This document shows positions 1 through 5,914 of a DNA stretch of 8,874 bases, piece by piece (the stretch's first letter is position 1; every line of letters begins with the position of its first letter). The position numbers and the translations under genes were made by a program. The notes beneath the pieces were generated by a model. It saw nothing but the letters and a program-made list of their open reading frames with translations, searched no databases and was not told where the DNA came from. Source of the DNA: Elusimicrobiota bacterium (GTDB lineage: Bacteria > Elusimicrobiota > Elusimicrobia > UBA1565 > UBA9628); assembly GCA_028717525.1 (NCBI GenBank), contig JAQUNT010000063.1:1-8874 (forward strand). Reading direction: 5' to 3'.

Positions 1-8
1 CGCCAATC

Positions 9-17
9 TGCTAGGAT
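9..17 (+). promoter_or_regulatory. Candidate extended -10 promoter of the TPR membrane protein gene
   Basis: The sequence TGCTAGGAT fits an extended -10 element (TG, one base, then TAGGAT against TATAAT). Its last base lies 8 nt before the ATG at 25, so transcription would begin at or next to that start codon. The same stretch contains AGGA at 13-16, which is well placed as a ribosome binding site for the ATG at 25 if transcription starts further upstream. The window begins too close to look for a -35 box. Confidence 0.35.
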
Positions 18-24
18 GGCACGC

Positions 25-1719
25 ATGAGCCAGCCGGAGCCCCGCAGGGTCGCCCTCCTGCTCGCCGTCTGGGCTGGAGCCATGCTGCTCTACTGCGGCA
101 CCTTGCGCCATCCCCCGGTCTGGGACGACCACGACTTCGTCTTCGGACAGAGCTTCCTGATGGACTGCCGCAACCTGCCCAAAGCGGCCAGCCCGGCGAA
201 TTTCCTCGGCGTCCTGCAGGTGCGCAACTCGGCCCGGCCCGCCTGGCTGGTCTCGGTGCTCGCCGACACCTGCCTGGGCGGCGGACGCACGGCCGCTTAC
301 CGCCTGACCAGCATATTCTGGCACGCGGTCGGCGCCGTGCTGGTCATGGCCCTGGCCTGGTGGCTGGCCGGCGACCTCGCCGCGGCCCTCCTGGCCGGGC
401 TGCTCTTCGCGGTGCACCCCGTGCACACGGAGGCGGTGAACATCATCGGCTTCCGCAGCGACCTGCTGGCCTTGGCCTTCATGCTGATCTCCCTGCTGCT
501 CTACCTCGAAGGCCGGCGCCGCGCGGGCTGGCGGCAGGGCGCCGCCTTCGCCGCCTCCTTGGCCGCCTTCGCCTTGGCCCTGCTGTCCAAGGAGATGGCG
601 GTCACTTTGCCCATCCTGGCGGTTCTCGCCGAGGCGCTTTTTCCCGTCGCTCCCCATCCTGACGCAGAGCGTCGGGGCCGGGCCGGCCGCGTCGCCTTGC
701 TGGCCTGCGCCCTGGCCTTGGTCCCGCTCTACCTCGTCTTCCGGGCGCCGCGCTCCGGTTACGTCTCGCCCGAGCACCAGGACGTGTTCAGCGCCTGGCG
801 CCAGCGCGTCAGCCTCCCCTTCTCCAAGCCGCTGGCCGAGGCCGCGCCGGCCGCGGCCGAGCCGCGGGCCCGGTTCGAGGACCCGCCCTGGCAGAGGGTC
901 TATGACGACGGCGGCGTGCGCTTCCTGACCATGTCCCGGGTCTTCGGCTCCTATCTTCGGCTCCTGGTCTGGCCCTGGCCCCTGCAGGGGGACTACGCCC
1001 CCAAGGTCGTGGAGAGCTGGAGGCAGCCGACCCTGCTGGCCTCCTGGGCGGCCTGGCTGCTGCTGCTGGCCGGGGCCTGGACCTTGCGCCGCAGGCTGCC
1101 CCTGGCGGCGTTCGGGCTGGCCTGGACCGCGGCGGCCCTGCTCCCGGTCAGCGGGCTGGTGCTCTTGAGGAACCTCCAGGCCGAGCGCTACCTGTACGTC
1201 CCGTCGGCGGGATTCTGCCTGGCCGTGGGGGCGCTGGGTGCCGCTCTCGACCGCCGGCTCGGCCCGGGGCCCTGGCGGCCGGCCTGCCGGGCGGCCTTCG
1301 CGGCCGTGCTCCTGATCTGGGGGTGGCGGGTCTGGGGGCGCAACCGGGACTTCGCCAGCGACCTGGCCTTCTTCCGGGCCACCGAGGCCGTGGATCCTTC
1401 CGTGCCGCGCGTGCGCCTGTCCCTCGCTTTGGCCTACGAGGCTCGGGGAGATTGGGCCGAAGCGGACCGGGAGTTCGCGGCGAGCCTCGCGCTGTGGCCG
1501 CGCTACCGCAAGGCCAGGCTGCTCTACGCGGACTTCCTCGGCGAGCGGGGCCGCGGACGGGAGTCTCTGGCCCAACTGCGGCAGGCGGAGGACCTGTTCC
1601 CGGACGACCCCGGGGTGCGCCAGCGGCTCGAGCTGTCCTGCAGACGGCTGGGGCCCGGCGTCTGCGCTGGCGGCCGTCCCTCTACAACGAGGCCGTCACG
1701 AAAACGCCGGGGCGGCTGA
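25..1719 (+). CDS. DUF1736/TMTC-like multispanning membrane protein with C-terminal TPRs (putative GT-C glycosyltransferase)
   Basis: This is an integral membrane protein of 564 residues resembling the DUF1736/TMTC family, whose eukaryotic members are O-mannosyltransferases of the GT-C fold. Family landmarks are visible in order. WDDHD at about 33-37 lies in the first extracytoplasmic loop, where GT-C enzymes keep acidic catalytic residues. HPVHTEAV is at about 131-138, followed by a RSDLLAL helix. SKEMAVTLP is at about 188-196, the WPWPLQGDY segment near 317-325, and ERYLYVPSAG at 387-396. Many hydrophobic helices lie between these. Two TPR-like helical pairs follow at about 461-537, and the tail is basic. 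An ATG at 16 is in frame, but the ATG at 25 is preferred because AGGA sits 8 nt before it and because the -10-like element would overlap the upstream ATG. The gene converges on the STN gene with an 8-bp gap. The glycosyl donor and acceptor are unknown. Family assignment is strong; enzymatic activity is inferred. Confidence 0.85.
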   Translation: MSQPEPRRVALLLAVWAGAMLLYCGTLRHPPVWDDHDFVFGQSFLMDCRNLPKAASPANFLGVLQVRNSARPAWLVSVLADTCLGGGRTAAYRLTSIFWHAVGAVLVMALAWWLAGDLAAALLAGLLFAVHPVHTEAVNIIGFRSDLLALAFMLISLLLYLEGRRRAGWRQGAAFAASLAAFALALLSKEMAVTLPILAVLAEALFPVAPHPDAERRGRAGRVALLACALALVPLYLVFRAPRSGYVSPEHQDVFSAWRQRVSLPFSKPLAEAAPAAAEPRARFEDPPWQRVYDDGGVRFLTMSRVFGSYLRLLVWPWPLQGDYAPKVVESWRQPTLLASWAAWLLLLAGAWTLRRRLPLAAFGLAWTAAALLPVSGLVLLRNLQAERYLYVPSAGFCLAVGALGAALDRRLGPGPWRPACRAAFAAVLLIWGWRVWGRNRDFASDLAFFRATEAVDPSVPRVRLSLALAYEARGDWAEADREFAASLALWPRYRKARLLYADFLGERGRGRESLAQLRQAEDLFPDDPGVRQRLELSCRRLGPGVCAGGRPSTTRPSRKRRGG

Positions 1720-1730
1720 GGGGCCCCTCA
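1717..1730. terminator. 14-bp perfect palindrome formed by two opposing stop codons; possible bidirectional terminator
   Basis: TGAGGGGCCCCTCA is its own reverse complement. The first TGA is the stop codon of the TPR membrane protein on the + strand. The closing TCA is the stop codon, read as TGA, of the STN gene on the - strand. The element could form a short GC-rich stem in either transcript, but there is no loop spacing and no adjacent T-run, so intrinsic termination is only a possibility. Confidence 0.4.
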
Positions 1731-2354
1731 CTGTGCCTGGGAGAATTCGTAGACCCCGCTCCTGCGGTTCCTGCTGAAGGTCCAGCCCTTGATGGCGCTC
1801 AAGGCGTAGAGGGCTTCCCGGGCCGTCGCTTTCTGCAGGGAGACGGTGATCCGTCCCTTGGCGAGCTCGTCGCCGGCGCTGAGCTTGATGCCGGCCTGCC
1901 GGGTCACGGACTTCAGATAGACCGCCACCGGGGTGTCGGACATCTTCACGCTGACGAGCTTGTCCAGGGCCGGGTCCGACATGTGGGCTCCGGGGATGGC
2001 GGGCATCATGCCGCTGGAGCGGACGACGAGGAAGAGGTTGTTCGTCCCCAGCCTTCCGAGGGCGAAGCCCTTGGCGCCCAGGGTCTTCTGGAGGATCTCC
2101 ATAGCCGGAGCCTTGGCCGCGGCCGTCTTCACCTTCTCCTTTTCCAGGCCTTCGCGGACCACGAAGTTGGCCTTGGTCCGCTTCGCGACCGATTCCAGAA
2201 GGGAGGCGACCGTCCATTCGGCGGCCTTCATCTCCAACGGGGCGTCGAGGACGTTCTTGGCGGGGGGCGAGAACCCGGCAGCCGTCTGAGAGTAGGCCGT
2301 CACCGAGGCCAGGAGGCCGGCGGCTGCGCCCAGGAGTACGAGGGATCGTTTCAT
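1728..2354 (-). CDS. Secreted protein with two tandem STN-like (secretin/TonB N-terminal) units
   Basis: The 208-residue product starts with a signal peptide (MKRSLVLLGAAAGLLASVTA, likely cleaved shortly after), so it should act in the periplasm. Two units of similar pattern follow, at about 40-111 and 134-204. Each has a beta strand, an amphipathic helix (SLLESVAKRT, then AVYLKSVTRQAG), an acidic turn, a second strand (KVKTAAA, then RITVSLQKAT), a helix (AMEILQKTL, then AREALYALSA) and a final strand pair. This is the arrangement of the STN domain found at the N-terminus of secretins and TonB-dependent receptors. No secretin or beta-barrel domain follows, so the protein is a stand-alone STN protein that might contact a secretin, a pilus system or a receptor encoded elsewhere. 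The start is supported by AGGAGAGA at 2361-2368. It diverges from the secreted protein at 2507. Fold assignment is fairly sure; partner and function are unknown. Confidence 0.75.
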   Translation of the reverse strand: MKRSLVLLGAAAGLLASVTAYSQTAAGFSPPAKNVLDAPLEMKAAEWTVASLLESVAKRTKANFVVREGLEKEKVKTAAAKAPAMEILQKTLGAKGFALGRLGTNNLFLVVRSSGMMPAIPGAHMSDPALDKLVSVKMSDTPVAVYLKSVTRQAGIKLSAGDELAKGRITVSLQKATAREALYALSAIKGWTFSRNRRSGVYEFSQAQ

Positions 2355-2360
2355 TGGTTC

Positions 2361-2368
2361 TCTCTCCT
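2361..2368 (-). promoter_or_regulatory. Strong Shine-Dalgarno sequence of the STN gene
   Basis: On the minus strand AGGAGAGA stands 6 nt before the ATG at 2354. It is the clearest ribosome binding site in the window and fixes the start of the STN gene. Most other genes here lack one. Confidence 0.7.
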
Positions 2369-2429
2369 AACCCTCCCCTGGAGGGGCGGCGGCGGTCAGC
2401 GGACTCTGGGCCCGCAACACCGTGGATTG

Positions 2430-2435
2430 TATAAT
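2430..2435 (+). promoter_or_regulatory. TATAAT -10 box in the divergent STN / secreted-protein intergenic region
   Basis: A perfect TATAAT lies in an AT-rich patch (2426-2439) inside otherwise GC-rich DNA, between the divergent genes starting at 2354 (-) and 2507 (+). No convincing -35 box is seen about 17 bp upstream. Transcription would start near 2442 and give the downstream secreted-protein gene a leader of about 65 nt. The opposite strand of the same patch reads TATTATACAAT, which could serve as the -10 region of the STN gene, so the site may be bidirectional. Confidence 0.5.
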
Positions 2436-2506
2436 ATTTGCCCCGGCATGGAATCGGCGCAGCCGACAGCCGCAGCGCGTTTTTTGTAAGATGTGATGCG
2501 AACCGC

Positions 2507-3610
2507 ATGAACCGTTTTTCTCTTGGATTCACCGCGCTTTTCCTGCCGGCAATGAGCCTCATCCCGGCGCCGGCTCGGGCGGCCGCCCTTCATATCTGGG
2601 ATTACGCCAGGGATCCGTCTCCTTTGACCGAATGGTCCCAGGCCATCCGTACGCGGGCCATCCTTCGGACGGAGAACGTCCTGCTCGTCTATTGCGTCCG
2701 CCAACCGAATTTCAAGCAGGGGACCTATTGGAAGGTCCCGGAGAACATCAGGCTGCAGCTCGACGACATGAGCTTGGCGATGTCTCCCATGCCCGGCCAT
2801 CCCGCCGCGCCGAACATGCTGCTGAAGAGATGGGACATGATGCATCTGACGCCCGGGGAGGAATGGCGGGAGGTGCGGCTGGCGGACCCGCAGCCCAAGG
2901 CGTTCCTTTGGCTCCTGACCCCGCCCCGGATGCCCGAGCTACTGCCCGACGAAGTGCGGCGCGCGCGGCAGTTTAAGATCCTCCCGCGCCCGGAGACCTT
3001 GAAGCCTTTGCCTCTCGGCCTGAAGATTCCTGGAAAAGCGTCGCCGGTCGGCCTGCCGCCCCCGCCCCTCAAGGCTCCTAAGCCTTCGCCGAACCAACGG
3101 GAGATGCTGGAAAAGGCGCGGCGGGCCGGCCTGCCGCCCCCGCCCCGCGTGCCCGAGAACCCCCTTATGGACATGTTCGAAGATGTGCCGATGTCCAGGA
3201 AGTCCGCTCTGCCTGCCAGGGTGTGGATGCTGCCGGATATCGACGAACCGTCTTCCCGGCCCACTCCTCCGGTCTGGTTCCTGGGGCAGATGCTGGAGCA
3301 GGCGAGAAAGCTGGCATTCGAGGAGGGCAAGGCGATCCTGGTCGCCCCCTTCCAGAAGTCCGGCAAGATGCTGCGCTTCTCGGCCAGCCTGCTGATCGTG
3401 AACGGGACCGTGGAATGGACGCCTCCCGATGGCGAAAGCCTCCTGATCGTCATGGACGGAGAGGCGCAGATCCCGGCGGTCGACAACGACTCCAAGGCCG
3501 CCCGGCCCGGGACCGTCGTGAGCATCCCGCTGGACTGGGATGATGACATCGAGATCAAGCGCACCAGCGCCAGCTCCTTTGCGGCGCTGCTCGTCACCGT
3601 GAGGCCCTGA
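2507..3610 (+). CDS. Secreted protein of unknown function with proline-rich linker and possible cupin-like C-terminus
   Basis: I do not recognise this 367-residue protein. It begins with a typical signal peptide (MNRFSLGFTALFLPA then MSLIPAPARA, probable cleavage after ARA at about 25), so it is exported. Residues about 26-160 form an N-terminal domain rich in W, M and P. Residues about 165-215 are proline-rich, with GLPPPP at 182-187 and again at 208-213. After an acidic, Met-containing stretch, residues about 265-367 alternate short strands (ILVAPF, LRFSASLLIVNG, SLLIVMDGEAQIP, GTVVSIPLDW, FAALLVTV). This order is reminiscent of a cupin-like beta sandwich, although no cupin metal-binding histidines are seen. 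Reading could be extended to a TTG at 2438, but that would bury the signal peptide, so the ATG at 2507 is chosen; no good ribosome binding site precedes it. It diverges from the STN gene, and the two could act together in the cell envelope. Confidence 0.75.
   Translation: MNRFSLGFTALFLPAMSLIPAPARAAALHIWDYARDPSPLTEWSQAIRTRAILRTENVLLVYCVRQPNFKQGTYWKVPENIRLQLDDMSLAMSPMPGHPAAPNMLLKRWDMMHLTPGEEWREVRLADPQPKAFLWLLTPPRMPELLPDEVRRARQFKILPRPETLKPLPLGLKIPGKASPVGLPPPPLKAPKPSPNQREMLEKARRAGLPPPPRVPENPLMDMFEDVPMSRKSALPARVWMLPDIDEPSSRPTPPVWFLGQMLEQARKLAFEEGKAILVAPFQKSGKMLRFSASLLIVNGTVEWTPPDGESLLIVMDGEAQIPAVDNDSKAARPGTVVSIPLDWDDDIEIKRTSASSFAALLVTVRP
3049..3068 (+). repeat. 20-bp direct repeat, copy 1 (encodes GLPPPP)
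   Basis: A 20-bp stretch at 3049-3068 recurs exactly at 3127-3146, offset by 78 bp (26 codons) and therefore in frame. Both copies encode GLPPPP in the linker of the secreted protein. The identity at the DNA level, including third positions, suggests a recent internal duplication or a slippage-prone site, although proline and glycine codons in GC-rich DNA are naturally constrained. Confidence 0.6.
3127..3146 (+). repeat. 20-bp direct repeat, copy 2 (encodes GLPPPP)
   Basis: This is the second exact copy of the repeat at 3049-3068, in the same reading frame of the secreted-protein gene. The segment between the copies encodes a charged helix-like stretch (NQREMLEKARRA). Confidence 0.6.
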
Positions 3611-3669
3611 GCGGCCCCCTGCAGATGATGAACGCTCCGACTCCGGCCCTGCTGTTCTCGCGCTGACCC

Positions 3670-4941
3670 ATGGACCAGCCTCCCAGCGTCGTCCTCGTGG
3701 TGGTCGATGGGCTGCGCCCGGACCACCTGGGGTTCTACGGGTACGGGCGCCGCACCAGCCCCTGGCTCGACGGGCAGGCCCGCCGCGGGGTGGTCTGCAC
3801 GCAGGCCGTCAGCCAGTCCAACTGGACCTTCCCCAGCTTCTGCTCTTTGCTGACCGGGCAGGACCCGGCGCGCAGCGGCCTCTTCCACATCGACGCCCGG
3901 ATCTCGCCGGCTCAGGTCCCCCTGGCCGAGGCCCTGCGGCAGGCGGGCTGGCGGACCGCCGCCTTCGTCGGAGGCACCTACCTCGACGCGCAGTTCGGCC
4001 TGGACCGCGGCTTCGAGACCTACCGCGCCGGCAAGAACATGTCCTTCCGGGACTTCAAGGACGTCCTGCCCCTGGCCTGCGACTGGCTGGAGCGGCGCCG
4101 CGGCGAGAGGTTCTTCCTGCTGCTGCACGACAACGACCTGCACCCGCCTTTCGACATCGCGGACGCCCTGCCCGAGGCGGTGGGCCACGCCTTCGGTCGG
4201 GGCGGCCCGCTCGACGCGCTGATGCCGGACTATTACTTCGTCCGCGCCTACAACCGCTACCCCTGGGAATCCTTCTGGGGGCCGCCGCCGCCGCCGGAGT
4301 ACCTCGCGAGGGTCGAGGCCATCCGCAGCGATCCCCATGAGCTGGAGCACATCATCGCCCACTATGATGGGCAGATCCTGGCCGCCGACCGCTTCCTGCG
4401 CCGGCTCTGGGAGCGGCTGGAGGCCTTGGGCCGGCTCCAGGACACGGTGGTGGTGCTGACCTCCGACCACGGCATGGAGTGGGGGGAGCGCGGGCTCATC
4501 GCCACCGCCTTCCACGAGGCCCTCTGGGACACCTTGGTGCGCGTGCCCCTGGTCTTCTGGCATCCCAGCCTGCGGCCCGGGACGATGTCTGCGGGCGCGG
4601 AGCTCATCGACCTGGCCCCCACCGTGATGGACCTGCTGGGCCTGCCCAGCCCCGGCTCTTTCCAGGGCCGCAGCCTGGCGCCTTTGCTGCGCGCGCCGGA
4701 CGCGGAGCGCGCCGAGGATGACCGGCCGGCCTTCAGCGCGGCGAGCACCCTGCAGGTGCGCCGGAGCCTGCGCCTGTTCTCCCTGCGCACCAGCCGCTGG
4801 AAGCTGATCTACGAAGCGGAGCGGGACCACGCCAGGCTCTTCGACCTGCGCGAGGACCCGCGGGAGCTGCGGGATGTCTCCGCGCGGCAGGCCGACGTCG
4901 CGCGCGCCATGCTCGAGACCCTGCGCCGGCGCGCCGGCTGA
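3670..4941 (+). CDS. Alkaline phosphatase superfamily 'sulfatase' without the formylglycine motif
   Basis: This 423-residue protein has the sulfatase/alkaline phosphatase superfamily fold. Visible sites are VVVDGLRPDH with metal ligand D13, the nucleophile region SNWTFPSFCSLLTG with T53, HDNDLHPPF with H158, and TSDHG with D266 and H267. The C-terminal RWKLIYE...LFDLREDPREL block is typical of the family. True sulfatases have Cys or Ser in C/S-x-P-x-R for conversion to formylglycine. Here the segment is T-F-P-S-F, so Thr replaces Cys and Phe replaces Arg. Thr is the nucleophile in related phosphoethanolamine and phosphoglycerol transferases and phosphodiesterases, so a phosphoryl-type reaction is more likely than sulfate ester hydrolysis. 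No signal peptide or membrane helix is visible, so it is probably cytoplasmic, unlike many relatives. No ribosome binding site is obvious. The next gene starts 4 bp after the stop, suggesting coupled expression with the radical SAM protein. Substrate unknown. Confidence 0.85.
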   Translation: MDQPPSVVLVVVDGLRPDHLGFYGYGRRTSPWLDGQARRGVVCTQAVSQSNWTFPSFCSLLTGQDPARSGLFHIDARISPAQVPLAEALRQAGWRTAAFVGGTYLDAQFGLDRGFETYRAGKNMSFRDFKDVLPLACDWLERRRGERFFLLLHDNDLHPPFDIADALPEAVGHAFGRGGPLDALMPDYYFVRAYNRYPWESFWGPPPPPEYLARVEAIRSDPHELEHIIAHYDGQILAADRFLRRLWERLEALGRLQDTVVVLTSDHGMEWGERGLIATAFHEALWDTLVRVPLVFWHPSLRPGTMSAGAELIDLAPTVMDLLGLPSPGSFQGRSLAPLLRAPDAERAEDDRPAFSAASTLQVRRSLRLFSLRTSRWKLIYEAERDHARLFDLREDPRELRDVSARQADVARAMLETLRRRAG

Positions 4942-4945
4942 GTCC

Positions 4946-5890
4946 ATGGCCAAGTCCTGCCTGCCCGGACATCCTCTGGTCCGCCCCGACCGGGACCGGG
5001 CCAGGCGCTCCGCCTCAGAGCTTCTGTGGCAGCGGCTGGCTCTGCCCGCGGGCCGGGCCGCGCCGGACCTCCCGTCCGTGCGTCCGCTGCGCACGGGTCA
5101 GCCGTCCCCCGGCTGCCGCAACTGCCTGCGCGGCAGCAGCGTCAGCCTGCGCCTGACCACGCGCTGCACGCGCGACTGCTTCTTCTGCTTCAATCCGGAA
5201 CCGAGGCGGGACGGCCTGTCCTTGGACGCCATGCCGGTCCGGGGACTCTCCGAGGCCATCCGGCGCATGCGCCTCTGCGGCCTGCGCGGGGCCGGCCTGT
5301 CCGGCGGCGACCCGCTGCTCGTCCTGGAGCGCACCCTGCGCGCGATCCGCCGATTGCGCCGGGCCTTCGGCCCTCGCTTCTACCTGCACCTCTACACCAA
5401 CGGGGACCTAGCCACGGAGCCGGCCCTGCGCCGCCTGCGCCAGGCCGGGCTCAACGGGCTGCGCTTCAACCTCGCGGCCGGCGGCTACCGCCTGGCTGCG
5501 GTCCGCCGGGCCCTGGCGCTGTTCCAGGATGTGAGCGTGGAGATCCCGGTCATCCCGGGGGATCTGCGGCGGCTCAAGGCTTTGATCCTGGAGCTGGACC
5601 GCGCCGGCGTGCCCAACCTGATCCTCCACGAGCTCTGCTACGCCGGGGTCAACCGCCCGCGCTTCGCGGCGCGGGGACTGAAAGCCAAGCCGTGCCCCGC
5701 TCCGGTTTACATCTCGGCCAAGCCCGTGGCGGGCAGCGAGGCGGCGGCCCGGGAGCTGCTGCGCTACGCCGCGGCGCGGGCCCGACGCCTTTCCGTGCTG
5801 TACTGCTCCTGGGCCACCCAGGAGCGGGTCATCAACCCGCGGGGCTGGCGCTGGAGGCAGCGCGCCCTAATCCGGGGACACAAGACTTAA
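4946..5890 (+). CDS. Radical SAM protein of the COG2108 type (related to PflA-like activating enzymes)
   Basis: This 314-residue radical SAM protein carries the core CTRDCFFC (C74, C78, C81), which binds the 4Fe-4S cluster that cleaves S-adenosylmethionine. SGGDPLL at 119-125 takes the place of the usual GGE motif. An extra CxxC pair (GCRNC, C57 and C60) lies just before the core. Together with GGDPLL, RTLRAIRRLRRAFG, FYLHLYTNG, LHELCYAGVNRPRF and YCSW (C287), this resembles, from memory, the COG2108 family of uncharacterised proteins related to pyruvate formate-lyase activating enzyme. The substrate is unknown; a glycyl-radical activase or a small-molecule enzyme are both possible. The ATG at 4946, 4 bp after the sulfatase stop, is chosen; an in-frame GTG-type start at 4874 would overlap the sulfatase. 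The last codons, GHKT and stop, lie inside a 40-bp palindrome. Confidence 0.85.
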   Translation: MAKSCLPGHPLVRPDRDRARRSASELLWQRLALPAGRAAPDLPSVRPLRTGQPSPGCRNCLRGSSVSLRLTTRCTRDCFFCFNPEPRRDGLSLDAMPVRGLSEAIRRMRLCGLRGAGLSGGDPLLVLERTLRAIRRLRRAFGPRFYLHLYTNGDLATEPALRRLRQAGLNGLRFNLAAGGYRLAAVRRALALFQDVSVEIPVIPGDLRRLKALILELDRAGVPNLILHELCYAGVNRPRFAARGLKAKPCPAPVYISAKPVAGSEAAARELLRYAAARARRLSVLYCSWATQERVINPRGWRWRQRALIRGHKT

Positions 5891-5914
5891 TTCCGGAATT
5901 AAGTCTTGTGTCCC
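5875..5914. repeat. 40-bp perfect palindrome at a convergent junction, encoding GHKT-stop on both strands
   Basis: Positions 5875-5914 equal their own reverse complement, centred between 5894 and 5895 (centre TTCCGGAA). The outer part reads GGGACACAAGACTTAA from either side. Each arm carries the codons GGA CAC AAG ACT TAA in frame with the gene that enters it, so the radical SAM protein (+) and the aminotransferase (-) both end in GHKT with TAA stops at mirror positions (5888-5890 and 5899-5901). In RNA the stem could extend by a G-U and a C-G pair. The AT-rich centre contrasts with the GC-rich surroundings. It could be a REP-like or MITE-like mobile palindrome, or a bidirectional terminator; no T-run follows. 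TAATCCGG at 5868-5875 resembles TAATTCCGG at 5888-5896, hinting at an eroded neighbouring copy. Confidence 0.8.

Noticed and set aside
2376..2387. Small inverted repeat (CCCCT and AGGGG) in the STN leader as a riboswitch or terminator
   Set aside because: The arms are only five bases with a two-base loop and no T-run follows, which is not enough to support a regulatory structure.
1323..2489. A 388-codon plus-strand frame spanning the end of the TPR gene and the STN gene
   Set aside because: It crosses two genes with strong family signals, has no recognisable motif, and has the composition of a shadow frame.
2438..2506. N-terminal extension of the secreted protein from a TTG at 2438
   Set aside because: The TTG overlaps the region right after the TATAAT box, and the extension would place 23 unrelated residues before a well-formed signal peptide.
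3653..3658. Possible -10 box (TGTTCT preceded by TGC) before the sulfatase gene
   Set aside because: Only three of six bases match TATAAT and the spacing to the ATG at 3670 differs from the other starts. The gene may instead be read through from upstream.
2725..5094. A 789-codon open frame on the minus strand
   Set aside because: It lies antisense to the secreted protein and sulfatase genes, which show clear domain motifs. Its translation is low-complexity, rich in A, R, G and Q, as expected of a shadow frame in GC-rich DNA.
3670..5890. Sulfatase plus anaerobic sulfatase-maturating enzyme pair
   Set aside because: The sulfatase has T-F-P-S-F where C/S-x-P-x-R is required for formylglycine formation, and the adjacent radical SAM protein lacks a SPASM cysteine domain.
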